Counted from the first letter of the stretch, positions 18,157-28,038 are shown. The stretch is 64,000 bases of DNA from Marinobacterium sedimentorum (GCF_024267675.1 NZ_JALDYX010000016.1:42287-106286), one strand, 5' to 3'. Translations and numbers: made by a program. The notes: a model not told the origin generated them from the letters alone.

Positions 18157-19458
18157 CTACGGATAACTGCGACTCAGAGCAGCGCCTTCTTTGCGGTAGA
18201 TCAGCTTGTAAAACAGCACATAAGCGAGCATGGCGGTGATAATCGCATTCAGCGGTGCGATGCTGAAAATACCGTCCGCAGGCGAGATCACCGAGACACA
18301 GATGGCCGTGGCCCAGGCGGCCATCGCGGCCCAGTTGATATGCTTGAAGGCGTATTGTGCCGGGTCCGGGTACCGGGCTTTGCAGCGCAGGTAGAAGTCG
18401 CTAATGATGATGCCGCCAATCGGTGGCAGGGACACACTCAGGAACACCAGCCAGCTGACGAAATTGTTGTACAGGAAGTCCGCCAGAATGGTGCCCACGG
18501 CGCCGGCCGCCAGTACCAGATGCACCCGTTTCAGGCCGGTGATATTGGTCAGCCCCAGGCCAGCGGCGTAAAGGGCATTGTCATTGGTGGTCCAGATATT
18601 CAGCACCAATAACGCTATTCCTGCGCCCAGCAGGCCCTGCTGTGCCAGCACTTCGGCGATATCGGACATGCCCGTAGCCGTGGCCCCCACGGCGCCAAAG
18701 ATAAACATCAGGCTGTTACCGAAGGTGAAACCGATAATGGTCGCGATCACGCCGACGCGCCGCGTTCTGGCATAGCGCACAAAATCCGGCGTCAGGGTTG
18801 CGCCACTGATAAAGGAGCCGACCGCCAGCGCAATACCCACCGCCATGCTCATGTTCTCCACCGGATTCAGGTTCATCAACGTATCCAGGCCGCCCTCGGT
18901 ATCGGAAATCGCCGTGGCAACGGAGGTAAAGCCCAGAATCAGGATGGCGGGCACGGCAATGGCGCTAAGCCATTCGATCGCCTTGAACCCCACCACCACG
19001 GTGTAGGTCATCACTATGCCGCCGCCCAGGATCAGCGGCAGGTTGGGAATATCCATAAACTTGTTAATGGGATAGGCAAACATTGCCACACCGACGCCAA
19101 ACCAGCCGATCTGGGTAATCGCCAGCATCATGGAGGGCAGTTTGGAGCCGAAACTGCCAAAGGCGTACCTGGAAAGAATATGGGTGGAGAGATTGGTTTT
19201 CGCCGCCGCATATCCCAGAAGCGCGCCATAGCCCCCCAGTATCAGGTTGCCGGCCAGGATGACGATAATCAGATCCGGCCAGAGTTTAAAGCCCTGCCCC
19301 AGGGTTCCGCCGGTCCACATGCTGGCGGCGAAAAAGGTAAAGCCCAGCATCACCGCCGACATGGACAGCAGGCCGCGACGGGCGTTTTCGGGAACCGGGG
19401 TTAATGCATAGTCATCATGTGCAGCAGCATAGTTTTTATTTTCTTGCTGTTCAGACAT
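18157..19458 (-). CDS. codB: Cytosine permease
   Basis: A 433-residue NCS1-family transporter with about twelve membrane segments. The N-terminal DDYALTPVPENARRGLLSM and MWTGGTLGQGF are typical of CodB, the proton-coupled cytosine importer of the inner membrane. The ATG at 19458 is chosen because the upstream 11 codons lack family similarity. It lies 124 bp after the cytosine deaminase gene on the same strand, so the pair imports cytosine and deaminates it to uracil, releasing ammonia. Confidence 0.93.
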   Translation of the reverse strand: MSEQQENKNYAAAHDDYALTPVPENARRGLLSMSAVMLGFTFFAASMWTGGTLGQGFKLWPDLIIVILAGNLILGGYGALLGYAAAKTNLSTHILSRYAFGSFGSKLPSMMLAITQIGWFGVGVAMFAYPINKFMDIPNLPLILGGGIVMTYTVVVGFKAIEWLSAIAVPAILILGFTSVATAISDTEGGLDTLMNLNPVENMSMAVGIALAVGSFISGATLTPDFVRYARTRRVGVIATIIGFTFGNSLMFIFGAVGATATGMSDIAEVLAQQGLLGAGIALLVLNIWTTNDNALYAAGLGLTNITGLKRVHLVLAAGAVGTILADFLYNNFVSWLVFLSVSLPPIGGIIISDFYLRCKARYPDPAQYAFKHINWAAMAAWATAICVSVISPADGIFSIAPLNAIITAMLAYVLFYKLIYRKEGAALSRSYP

Positions 19459-19582
19459 TGGAATGTCTCCTGTTGGGATAATGGGTACCACCGCTTATTA
19501 GCGACGGCACCAGCGGGGTTCTTATTGCACTTTATTTAAATAGGCCTGGCTCGGAATCAACCCGGCAGATAATTGCCGGTTT

Positions 19583-20863
19583 CTAAAACAGGCCTCTCGA
19601 AAAACTGACCTCAGCCTCCCCCTCACCCAGCATCACCTGGGTGCGAGTCGGCGGTGTTTTGGCGATGACCTCGCCGCGGCGGATGATGAACAGCCGTGCG
19701 GGCCTCAGTTGCAGCGCCTCGACCACACTGCGGGCCTGCAGAATCACCATATCGGCGGGCTTGCCCACCTCCAGACCGTAGTTTTCCAGCCCCAGCACCC
19801 GGGCACCGTTTGCCGTCACCGCCTCATAGGCCTGCTGCATCTGCTTCAAGCCCGTCATCTGGGCAACGTGCGCCCCCATATGGGCCACATCCAGCATGTC
19901 GTGGGTGCCGTAGCTGTACCAGGGATCCATAACGCAATCGTGGCCGAAGGCGACGTTAATCCCCGCCGCCAGCATTTCCGGCACCCGGGTCATGCCGCGG
20001 CGCTTGGGATAAGTGTCATGCCGACCTTGCAGGGTGATATTGATCAAGGGGTTGGCAATGGCGTGCACACCGGCTTCGCGTATCAGCGGCAACAGCTTGC
20101 TGACGTAGTAGTTGTCCATGGAGTGCATCGAGGTTAGATGGGAGCCACAAACCCGCCCGTTCAGCCCCAGGCGCTGGGTTTCTGCGGCCAGCACTTCGAT
20201 GTGCCGCGACAACGGGTCGTCCGATTCATCGCAGTGCATGTCGACGCGCAGCCCGCGGCGCTCGGCGATCTCGCACAGCGCCCGGATGGAGGCGGAGCCG
20301 TCTGCCATGGTGCGCTCAAAATGGGGAATACCACCCACCACATCAACGCCCTTGTCCAGCGCCCGCAGCAGGTTTTCATGGGAGGGCGGGTAACGGTAGT
20401 AACCATCCTGGGGGAAAGCCACCAGCTGCAGGTCTATATAAGGCTTCATCTGCTGTCGTACTTCCAGCAGGGCCTCCACCGCCAGCAGGCGGTCATCGCA
20501 GATATCCACATGGCTGCGAATGGCGAGGGTGCCACGGGCAATGGACCAGCGGCACATCTCCAGCGCCCGTGCCTTGATGGCCTCCACGGTCAGATCCGGC
20601 TTGAGCTCCCCCCAGATGGAGATGCCCTCCAGCAGGGTGCCGCTGGCGTTCAGCCGCGGCTGGCCCAGGCTCAGAGCCGAATCCATATGAAAGTGGCTGT
20701 CCACGAAGGGCGGCGATGCCAGCTGACCCTGGCCATCAATCTCGATAACGGCCGACGCCTGGATGGCGGGGGCCATTTCGACAATAAGCTTGTCCTTGAT
20801 GGCAATATCAATGCCCTTGCGACCATCGGGCAGGTTCACATTACGCACGAGCATATCCAGCAT
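19583..20863 (-). CDS. codA: Cytosine deaminase
   Basis: A 426-residue amidohydrolase, the same size as E. coli CodA (427). Metal ligands are visible: DSHFHMD early (His57 and His59), MHCDESDD for the central His and Glu, a later His in GSHLTSMH, and the catalytic Asp in AFGHDCVMDPWY. The enzyme converts cytosine to uracil and ammonia in the cytoplasm. In this genome codA precedes codB, the reverse of the E. coli codBA order. Regulation is not evident; a long AT-richer leader lies upstream. Confidence 0.94.
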   Translation of the reverse strand: MLDMLVRNVNLPDGRKGIDIAIKDKLIVEMAPAIQASAVIEIDGQGQLASPPFVDSHFHMDSALSLGQPRLNASGTLLEGISIWGELKPDLTVEAIKARALEMCRWSIARGTLAIRSHVDICDDRLLAVEALLEVRQQMKPYIDLQLVAFPQDGYYRYPPSHENLLRALDKGVDVVGGIPHFERTMADGSASIRALCEIAERRGLRVDMHCDESDDPLSRHIEVLAAETQRLGLNGRVCGSHLTSMHSMDNYYVSKLLPLIREAGVHAIANPLINITLQGRHDTYPKRRGMTRVPEMLAAGINVAFGHDCVMDPWYSYGTHDMLDVAHMGAHVAQMTGLKQMQQAYEAVTANGARVLGLENYGLEVGKPADMVILQARSVVEALQLRPARLFIIRRGEVIAKTPPTRTQVMLGEGEAEVSFSRGLF

Positions 20864-21503
20864 GCTTTAATCCTCTCTATAAACCGGATGTTGTTTAAAT
20901 ACGCGACCGCAAACAGACTCAAATATAAGGTCTGCCGACAGCGGTATTCAAACAATAAGATCGAGCCCGCCGCTGTTAATCCATTGCCCAATAAAAACCA
21001 GGCAATATAGAATCAACGCAAAAAAGCGAAAAGGCAGGCTAAAAAGCAGGTGAAGGTGTGAGCGGGCGCTCAGGCGTTAACGAGGGTAAACAGCTTGGTT
21101 TGCTTCTGGTTGAACAGATAGATGGACAGCAGCGAGGGGGGTATCACGTGAAAATGTCGGGCACAGGTTGCACCGAGAAAAGACAGGCTTTGCGTCATCA
21201 GGGCGTATAACAGGGTTATCAAGGCGAAGGGCAGCGTCAGAAGCAGGGTCACTAAATGACAAGTGCCCAGGGGTCGTGCCTGCAGCCTCTGGCATGAATG
21301 ACGGCAGCAGGAGGCATGATATTGCATGAGAATGCTCACCATGTTCAGAACCTTTTATTATTGTATGCAGGCTGTGAGACTAGAAACATAGCAGCATTTT
21401 TACCATCTGGTCAACCACTGTTATGCCTGATTCTCCGCCAGCCTTTCGCGGCCCGATATTGCATCCGCCTGTCACGAATATGTACCGGGCGCCCGGCAAG
21501 GCA
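20864..21503. other. Gene-poor interval between codA and yeiH
   Basis: This 640-bp interval should contain the codA promoter on the minus strand. A 90-codon frame (21070-21342, minus) encodes a hydrophobic peptide without recognisable family or convincing ribosome binding site and is not called. No RNA gene or clear repeat was seen. Confidence 0.4.
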
Positions 21504-22481
21504 TCAGCCGTAAAACAACAGGTTCAAACCAAAACCGCCCAGCATCAGCACCACAAAAAGCACCAGCGACAGGGCCAGCGGTTTGATACCCGCCTGGCGA
21601 ATAGTAGCCCAGCGGGTCTTGATCCCCAGTGCCGCCATGGCGATGGCCAGACTCAGCTGAGATGCCAGTTGCAAGACTTCCAGCACAAGAGTCGGCAGGG
21701 TCAGCACGCTGTTCAGGGCCGCCGTGGCAATAAACCCGAAGACGAACCAGGGAATGGGCACGGGTTGGCGCTCGCGGTTGCCAGCGGCACGTCGGAAATA
21801 AAGACTGCCCAGGGCAATCACCACCGGCGCCAGCAGCATCACCCGGATCAGCTTGGCGACCACGGCATTCTGCATGGCCTCGCCGCCAATGGACTGGCCC
21901 GCCGCCACCGCCTGGGCGACTTCATGCACCGTACTGCCGATATAGATGCCAAAAAGAGACGGCTCCATACCAGCAAAACTGTAAATCACCGGGTAGCTGA
22001 ACATCGCCAGGGTGCCGAAGAGCACCACTGTTGCCACGGCCACAGTCACATCCTGCTCCTTGGCACGAATCACCGGCTCCGTTGCCATGATGGCGGCGGC
22101 GCCGCAGATCGCGCTGCCCACCGACGTCAGTATTGCGATCTCCCGTGGCAGCCCGAACAGCCGAATGCCGATAAAAATACCCATCGACAGCACTACAGTA
22201 ATCACGATCATGTCGAGCAGAATCGCCTGATACCCGACCGCGGCAATCTGCTGAAAACTGAGGTTAAAGCCAAACAGAATAATGCCCAGGCGCAGCAGTT
22301 TTTGCTGGCTGAACGCCAGTACGGTGGCATCCCGGCCGCTATTTGCGGGCCTGGCGACATTGCCATACGTAATGCCCATCAGGATCGCCAGCGGCAGCGC
22401 GCTGAGCCCGATGGCGCTGAACGACTCGGTTTGGGCCAGCGCCGTGGCAGCAATGGCGATAAGTAACAGTCGAATGAGCAT
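21504..22481 (-). CDS. YeiH/UPF0324-family membrane protein, putative sulfate or sulfonate exporter
   Basis: A 325-residue protein with about ten membrane segments. Family motifs include LPLAILMGITYGN, LRLGIILFGFNLSFQQI, GSAICGAAAIMAT and GSTVHEVAQAVAAG. YeiH proteins are annotated as putative sulfate exporters, with little direct biochemistry. The gene is divergent from a LysR regulator, the same arrangement as E. coli yeiE-yeiH. Given taurine degradation elsewhere in the window, which releases sulfite, export of sulfite or sulfate is a reasonable guess. Confidence 0.88.
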   Translation of the reverse strand: MLIRLLLIAIAATALAQTESFSAIGLSALPLAILMGITYGNVARPANSGRDATVLAFSQQKLLRLGIILFGFNLSFQQIAAVGYQAILLDMIVITVVLSMGIFIGIRLFGLPREIAILTSVGSAICGAAAIMATEPVIRAKEQDVTVAVATVVLFGTLAMFSYPVIYSFAGMEPSLFGIYIGSTVHEVAQAVAAGQSIGGEAMQNAVVAKLIRVMLLAPVVIALGSLYFRRAAGNRERQPVPIPWFVFGFIATAALNSVLTLPTLVLEVLQLASQLSLAIAMAALGIKTRWATIRQAGIKPLALSLVLFVVLMLGGFGLNLLFYG

Positions 22482-22531
22482 GGCCTGGTCCCCTTATTCC
22501 AATTAGAGAGGACTTTATAATCGACCTAACT

Positions 22532-22555
22532 GTAAGTATATTGGATTGTACTTAC
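22532..22555 (+). promoter_or_regulatory. Likely LysR operator between yeiH and lysR
   Basis: An inverted repeat, GTAAGTA (22532-22538) and TACTTAC (22549-22555), with a 10-bp AT-rich centre lies in the 94-bp divergent region, 21 bp before the LysR start. Its size and T...A symmetry fit a LysR-type binding site acting on both genes. Confidence 0.6.
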
Positions 22556-22575
22556 ATATAACTTAAGAAAAACCG

Positions 22576-23460
22576 ATGAATATAAGCCTGCGTCAGCTGC
22601 ATCTGTTTGAAGCCACAGTGCGCCTGGGCCGACTCGGACTGGCGGCGGAGGAGCAGGCCATCAGCCAGTCCGCCGCCAGCCAGGCGATCAAGGAGCTGGA
22701 GCGCGCCCTGGGCTACAAGGTACTGGATCGCATCGGGCGCGAACTGGTGGTCACCGAGGCCGGCCAGGCCATTCTGCCCCGTGTGCGGCAGATTCTCAGC
22801 CTGAGCGACAGCCTGACCCAGCCGGACGATCGCCGTATCGCCGGTACCCTGCGCATCGCCGCCAGTGTCACCATCGCCAGTTACCTGCTGCCCAATATGA
22901 TTGCCCAGTTTTGCCGCCAGCATCCAGAAGCCGACGCCAAGCTGGAAATCACCAACACCGAGGGCGTTTTGAGCCGGCTCGAAAAAGGCCAGGCACAGCT
23001 GGGCATGATCGAGGGCCCGGCCCTGCACCCCAGCCTCGATATAGTGCCCTGGCGCTCGGATAGTCTGGTGGTTTTCTGTGCGCCCGAACATCCACTGGCC
23101 CGCAAGAGCCCACTGGATACCCGCACCCTGGAGACTCAGGATTGGATAGTGCGCGAGGCGGGCTCCGGTACCCGCGCGGTGCTGGATGCCGCCCTGCAGG
23201 CCCAGGGCCTCAGGCCCCGCATAGCCCTGGAACTGACACGTCACGAAGCCATCAAGCAGTCCGTACGGGCGGGGTTGGGCATCGGCTGCCTGTCGAGCCT
23301 GACCATCGCCGATGAGGTGGCCGCCGGCCAGCTGGTACGGCTGGAAACCTCGCTCAACCTGACCCGGCGCTTTGCCTGGGTCTGCTCACCGGAAAACCGC
23401 GACAACGCCCTGATTCAGGCGCTGTTACAGCAACTCAGGACGCCGCCTGAGGCGGAGTAA
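22576..23460 (+). CDS. LysR-family regulator (YeiE-like)
   Basis: A 294-residue LysR regulator with HTH in residues 1-60 (SLRQLHLFEATVRLGRLGLAA, then ISQSAASQAIKELE). The effector domain has LEITNTEGVLSRLEKGQAQLG and SLVVFCAPEHPLA, characteristic of the CysB/Cbl/YeiE-like branch. It is divergent from yeiH with a palindromic site between them, so it probably autoregulates and controls yeiH. YeiE has been connected to sulfite response in enterobacteria; that would fit this sulfur-rich neighbourhood but is inference. Confidence 0.9.
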   Translation: MNISLRQLHLFEATVRLGRLGLAAEEQAISQSAASQAIKELERALGYKVLDRIGRELVVTEAGQAILPRVRQILSLSDSLTQPDDRRIAGTLRIAASVTIASYLLPNMIAQFCRQHPEADAKLEITNTEGVLSRLEKGQAQLGMIEGPALHPSLDIVPWRSDSLVVFCAPEHPLARKSPLDTRTLETQDWIVREAGSGTRAVLDAALQAQGLRPRIALELTRHEAIKQSVRAGLGIGCLSSLTIADEVAAGQLVRLETSLNLTRRFAWVCSPENRDNALIQALLQQLRTPPEAE

Positions 23461-23562
23461 AAGACACCGCCCCCTCACATAGAATGGTCACCAAACACGA
23501 GCCTGTGCCTTGAAACCTGAGCGCAGCAAGGCCAGGCTGTTACCCGTTACAACAGTGCTAAC

Positions 23563-23817
23563 ATGGTTGCTGCCACAGGCTCAGCTATTCGTTTTAAAAA
23601 TGCACGGCATACCCTAACCAAAAAGGTGATGATCTTGGCTGTAATTCTTCGAAATTTTAATATCGTACGCATCACCGATGGCAAGAAAGTCGTTAACTGC
23701 ACCGTCATTAGCATGTGTCCGGACTATGCCGTCATCAAGTACGATGGCAAAAAATACAAAGTCCCCTACCCCATTATCAAGGAAGTTATCGGCCATGAGC
23801 TGCTGATTTCGGCCTGA
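23563..23817 (+). CDS. Small hypothetical protein
   Basis: An 84-codon frame. The basic, beta-rich C-terminal part (FNIVRITDGKKVVNCTVI to YDGKKYKVPYPII) looks like a genuine small folded protein with KOW- or SH3-like character. The true start may be the ATG at 23629 or the TTG at 23635, for which AAGGTG just upstream is better placed, giving about 60 residues. The gene is isolated between the LysR gene and a convergent GST gene. No family recognised. Confidence 0.55.
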   Translation: MVAATGSAIRFKNARHTLTKKVMILAVILRNFNIVRITDGKKVVNCTVISMCPDYAVIKYDGKKYKVPYPIIKEVIGHELLISA

Positions 23818-23869
23818 GAAAGGCTGCGGCACCTGCCTCAGACTTCGCAATTCCACCAGGCTCAAGCCG

Positions 23870-24574
23870 TTAAGGCGCTGCGGGTATCATCAGTCCTCGC
23901 TGCACCGCAGGGCGCGCCAGAAAGGTATCCAGCACGCGGGTGACCTCAGGAAAGTCGCCAATGCCCACCAGATCCCCCGCTTCATAGAAGCCGATCAGGT
24001 TACGCACCCAGGGAAAAGTGGCGATATCGACGATGGAATAGCTGTCGCCCAATATCCATTCACGCCCCTGCAGCCGCTGATTCAGCACCGCGAGCAGACG
24101 CCTGGACTCGGCCACGTAGCGATCCCGTGGACGCTTGTCGTCATAATTCTTGCCGGCAAAACGATTAAAGAAACCAACCTGGCCGAACATGGGCCCGATG
24201 CCTCCCATCTGGAACATCAGCCACTGCAGCGCCACGTAGCGCTCGGCGGGATCTTCAGGCAACAGCTGCCCGGTCTTGTCGGCAAGATAGACGAGGATGG
24301 CACCGGAATCGAACAGCGCCAGAGGCTTGCCGCCCGGCCCCTGCGGATCCAGAATTGCCGGGATCTTGTTGTTGGGACTAAGTGACAAAAACTCCGGCGA
24401 CAGCTGATCATTAGCGGCAAAATCCACCCGATGCGCCTCGTAGGCCACGCCGGTTTCCTCCAGCATGATGGAAACCTTGACCCCGTTCGGCGTCGGCAGC
24501 GAATACAGCTGCAGCCGCTCCGGCTGACGGGCGGGCCACTTGCGGGTCACGGCAAAAGCGGAAAGATCGGTCAT
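23870..24574 (-). CDS. Glutathione S-transferase, YfcG/Ure2p-like
   Basis: A 234-residue GST. The thioredoxin-like domain begins LQLYSLPTPNGVKVSIMLEE, where the Thr-Pro-Asn-Gly motif is the active site of Nu-class/YfcG-type disulfide-bond reductases. NNKIPAI is the glutathione-contact cis-Pro region. The C-terminal helical domain has FGQVGFFNRFAGK and SIVDIATFPWV. Relatives reduce disulfides and organic hydroperoxides with glutathione. The ATG at 24574 is used; the longer frame to 24664 adds an unrelated segment. Confidence 0.92.
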   Translation of the reverse strand: MTDLSAFAVTRKWPARQPERLQLYSLPTPNGVKVSIMLEETGVAYEAHRVDFAANDQLSPEFLSLSPNNKIPAILDPQGPGGKPLALFDSGAILVYLADKTGQLLPEDPAERYVALQWLMFQMGGIGPMFGQVGFFNRFAGKNYDDKRPRDRYVAESRRLLAVLNQRLQGREWILGDSYSIVDIATFPWVRNLIGFYEAGDLVGIGDFPEVTRVLDTFLARPAVQRGLMIPAAP

Positions 24575-24697
24575 CGATGAATTCCTTTTGTCTTGTGTAC
24601 ATAGAGGTAACGACAGAGCGCCAACAGTAACGTCCTGCCAGCAGCGCCGGTGACAATATGCCACAGCCCCGCCATTTTCTGAACGCCAGCCCTTACT

Positions 24698-25171
24698 TCA
24701 AATGCGGCGGCGGTGTTGCAATATAATAGCATTCAAGCCGTACGATCTTGCCGGCGCCAGCGACAGATCGAAGGGCAGGGTTCGGCCCAGACAGGCAACG
24801 AGCACAAAGAAGAAACTGCCGGGCGGCGGCATGGCAAAATGGCGACTGACGATGGTTGCAAAAAAGGCGGCCAGGCCCAGGGTAAAACTGACGGAAAATC
24901 CAAAGGCGCACAGCCCCAGCGTAGTCAGCCGATGGGGCGTCGACGTCTGCGGCATGTACAGCATGACCAGCCCGCCCATACCGCCCATACCGCCCAGAAT
25001 CCCCAGTGCAAACTGATCACGCCAGGCTCCCATCCCGACGGGCAGGCCCACCGACAGGGCCACCATCACCAGAAAACTCCAGGGGCGCTTGTTATCACTC
25101 AGTGTCACCAGACTCCTGAGATTATACGACCAGCGAGCAGCGCCCTCTGCGCCCGAATTATTCTGTCCCAC
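24698..25171 (-). pseudogene. FUSC-family membrane protein, C-terminally truncated
   Basis: The first 145 residues match the N-terminal membrane domain of FUSC/aromatic-acid-exporter-like proteins (DNKRPWSFLVMVALSVG, GGMGGMGGLVMLYMPQTS, AMPPPGSFFFVLVAC). After SLAPAR the sequence runs into unrelated residues and a stop, about half the expected length or less. The break near 24760 is probably a deletion. Four or so membrane segments remain. It could be a short functional relative, but truncation is more likely. Confidence 0.65.
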
Positions 25172-25440
25172 GATGTGACCTCATGCTGGCGAAAACCTGA
25201 TCAGGATAACAGCCGCAGGTCTGCTGCGCGAAGACACGGCGAGTATAGCCAGTGCTGCACGCCGTTCCACCGCCCTCACCCCATCACAGTGCCGCTGTTG
25301 CGTTTTACGCAATAGCCATTTGCACCAGCGCCCGATTCTCCCAGCTCCCCTGAAACCCTAGTCTAGCCCTGTAAATTGCTCTGCTGAATTCGTCTGCAGG
25401 CAATCCCCCTGTTATCCCGCCTCTGAGAGGAGACACTGAC

Positions 25441-26585
25441 ATGACGCTTTTTTCCGCCATCCAGCTGGGCGACATCGAACTTGCGCACCGCATCGCCATG
25501 GCCCCACTGACCCGTTCCCGGGCCGGGCAGCCCGGCAATATTCCCACGGCGATGAATGTGGAGTACTACCGCCAACGCGCAGGTGCCGCGCTGATCATCA
25601 CTGAAGCCACGCAGATATCCCAGCAAGGCCAGGGCTATGCCTGGACACCCGGTATCCACAGCCAGGAACAAATTGCCGGCTGGAAAGCCGTCAGTGAAGC
25701 GGTGACAGCGAAAACGGGCACATCTTCATGCAGTTATGGCATGTCGGGCGTGTATCCCATCCCGTTTTCCAGCCAGGTGGCGCCTTGCCTGTCGCTCCCA
25801 GCGCGCTGCCGGTGCCGGGTAAAACCTTCATTATTGATGAATCCGGCAACGGCGTCTGGGGCGATGTGCCGGTGCCCCAGGCGCTGTCCATCGATGCGAT
25901 CCAGTCCATCATTCAGGATTTCCGTCAGGCTGCCAGAAACGCCATGGAAGCCGGCATGGATGGGATCGAGATCCATGCCGGCAACGGTTACTTGCTGGAT
26001 CAGTTCATCAACAGTAACAGCAACCACCGGGAAGACCGTTACGGCGCCAGCATCGAAAACCGTGCCCGCCTGCTGCTGGAAGTCGTCGCCGCCGTCAGCG
26101 AAGAGATTGGTGCGCGTCGGGTTGGGGTACGCCTCACACCGATGGGGCGTTTCATGGGCATGGGTGACAGCACGCCGATCAAAACCTTCGGCTATATCGC
26201 CGAGCAGCTCAATACCTTGGGGCTGGCTTACCTGCACCTGGTAGAACCCGCAATGGTGGGCACGGTGCGGGATGAAGCCGTCGATCCGGCCTGGGATGAA
26301 ATCATGCAGGCGCTACGCGCACGATTTAGCGGTGTGCTGATGATTGCCGGCGGCTACGACCAGCAGGGCGCTGAAGCGGCACTGTCCGCCGGCAGGGCCG
26401 ATATCATTGCCTTTGGTCGGCCTTTTATCAGCAACCCCGATCTGCCGGCACGCTTTCGTCAGGGCTTCGCCATAGCGGCGGCCGATGACAGCCTGTTCTT
26501 CGGTGGCGATGCACGGGGCTATATCGACTACCCGACGGCAAGCGCCCCCCTGACCCATACATCGGAGGAACAGTCAGGTGACTAA
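25441..26585 (+). pseudogene. Old yellow enzyme / NemA-like alkene reductase with single-base frameshift
   Basis: Residues up to EAVTAK read in one frame from the ATG at 25441 (MTLFSAIQLGDIELAHRIAM, then APLTRSRA); the family sequence NGHIFMQLWHVGRVSHP continues in the next frame, so one base is missing in the A-run at 25711-25714 (four A instead of five). Downstream, the substrate and FMN residues (HAGNGYLLDQFINSNSN, DRYGASIENR, FGRPFISNPDL) are intact to the stop at 26585. An unbroken gene would encode about 381 residues, the normal length. A sequencing or assembly error in the homopolymer is possible. It overlaps the MFS gene by 8 bp. Confidence 0.85.
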
Positions 26586-27774
26586 CAGGACGATTACTGC
26601 GCCGAACACTTCGCCGAATACGCTATTAACCCAGGGGCTGGTGCTGCTCTTTGCGGTTTGCTGTGGCGCCATCGCCGCCAACCTTTACTATGCCCAACCC
26701 ATTATCGGGCTGATTGCCCAATCCGTAGGGTTGACCACAGCCGAAGCCGGCCTGGTCGTTTCACTGACACAGATCGGCTACGCCCTGGGACTATTGCTAC
26801 TCGTTCCGCTGGCCGATCTGGTTGAAAACCGCCGACTCATGATCGTGACAGTGCTGATCTCGGCGGTCAGCCTGGCCCTGGCAGCCGTCAGCCAGCAGCC
26901 AGGCCCCTTTCTGCTGCTGTCCTTGATGATCGGCCTCAGTTCCGTGTCGGTGCAGATGCTCATCCCACTGGCCGCATACCTGGCGCCTGCGGCGTCGCGC
27001 GGCAAGGTTGTCGGGAACATCATGGCAGGGTTGCTACTGGGGATCTTGCTCGCCAGACCCATCGCCAGCCTGGTAGCGGATCACTATGGATGGCGCACCG
27101 TTTACATTGCAGCCGCCGTGCTGATGCTGGCAATCATGCTGGTCATGATTCTGACGCTGCCAAGGCATAAGCCCGATCACCGCGCCAGCTACGCACAGTT
27201 ACTGAAATCACTCGCAGGGCTCCTGGCCACCTATCCGGTGCTGCGCCGACGCGCCCTTTATCAAGCACTGATGTTTGCCGGTTTCAGCCTGTTCTGGACG
27301 GCGGTGCCACTGGAATTGTCACTGCACCTGGGGCTGTCCCAGACGGCCATCGGCATCTTTGCGCTGGTTGGTGCCATCGGAGCCTTGTCCGCGCCTTTGG
27401 CGGGCCGCCTGGCCGATGCCGGCCATACCCGCAAAGCCACCGCCATGGCCATGCTGATTGCACTGGTGGCATTTCTTGTCGGGGTAACCGAGCCGGGATA
27501 CAGCCTGGCGGGACTCGCTATCACGGGAATTCTGGTCGATTTTAGTGTGCAGATGAACATGGTGCTGGGCCAACGGGAAATCTACGGGCTGGAGCCGAAA
27601 AGCGGTGCCCGCCTGAATGCCCTTTACATGACGAGCATCTTCATCGGCGGTGCCGCAGGGTCGGCACTGGCCGGCGCCCTCTATACTGCAGCCGGCTGGC
27701 CCGCCATCGCCTTACTGGGTGCCGGGATAAGCGCGGCCGCGCTGATCGCATTTCTGTTTCACAGCAGGCGGTAA
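26578..27774 (+). CDS. MFS transporter (drug efflux type)
   Basis: A 398-residue major facilitator with twelve predicted membrane segments, of the YgaY/arabinose-polymer efflux-like group. The first half has ANLYYAQPIIGLIAQ and SLTQIGYALGLLLLVPLADLVENRRL, the conserved loop 2-3 motif. It starts with GTG inside the last codons of the nemA-like gene (8-bp overlap), so translation is coupled. Co-transcription with an alkene reductase suggests export of reduced electrophiles or drugs. Confidence 0.88.
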   Translation: MTNRTITAPNTSPNTLLTQGLVLLFAVCCGAIAANLYYAQPIIGLIAQSVGLTTAEAGLVVSLTQIGYALGLLLLVPLADLVENRRLMIVTVLISAVSLALAAVSQQPGPFLLLSLMIGLSSVSVQMLIPLAAYLAPAASRGKVVGNIMAGLLLGILLARPIASLVADHYGWRTVYIAAAVLMLAIMLVMILTLPRHKPDHRASYAQLLKSLAGLLATYPVLRRRALYQALMFAGFSLFWTAVPLELSLHLGLSQTAIGIFALVGAIGALSAPLAGRLADAGHTRKATAMAMLIALVAFLVGVTEPGYSLAGLAITGILVDFSVQMNMVLGQREIYGLEPKSGARLNALYMTSIFIGGAAGSALAGALYTAAGWPAIALLGAGISAAALIAFLFHSRR

Positions 27775-27874
27775 TATGATGGCTGGATGCCAATGCCGCC
27801 GTGGCTGGCCCGTTAGAGCCCGGCTTTTAGCAAGGCGTCGCGCCGTCCTGACAGCGGTGACCCAATAAAAGGAC

Positions 27875-28038
27875 CTAGTGTACTGTTGCACGCTATATGA
27901 AGATTATAACGGCCCCTTTTTCCGCCATCCTGCGTTGTTCGTTGTCGCCGTAGCCCCACTATGACTCCGCCTCACGCCTTGACTGGCGAAAAAATGAGCG
28001 CGTTCTAAAGCACCATCAAGAGTGCACCAGTACACTAG
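27875..28038. mobile_element. MITE inserted between ribosome binding site and start codon of LysR gene
   Basis: A 164-bp non-coding unit is bounded by CTAG on both sides and by inverted ends TGTACTGTTGCAC (27879-27891) and GTGCACCAGTACA (28022-28034), with one mismatch. No protein frame is present. The right CTAG touches the LysR ATG at 28039. If one CTAG and the interior are removed, AAAAGGAC is joined to CTAG and ATG, recreating a well-spaced Shine-Dalgarno site (AGGA at 27870-27873, five bases from ATG). Confidence 0.85.

Noticed and set aside
20138..21010. 290-codon plus-strand frame opposite codA
   Set aside because: Shadow of codA; no conserved domain and it runs into noncoding sequence.
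21070..21342. 90-codon hydrophobic minus-strand frame between codA and yeiH
   Set aside because: No ribosome binding site, no family resemblance, and irregular composition; it may be chance.
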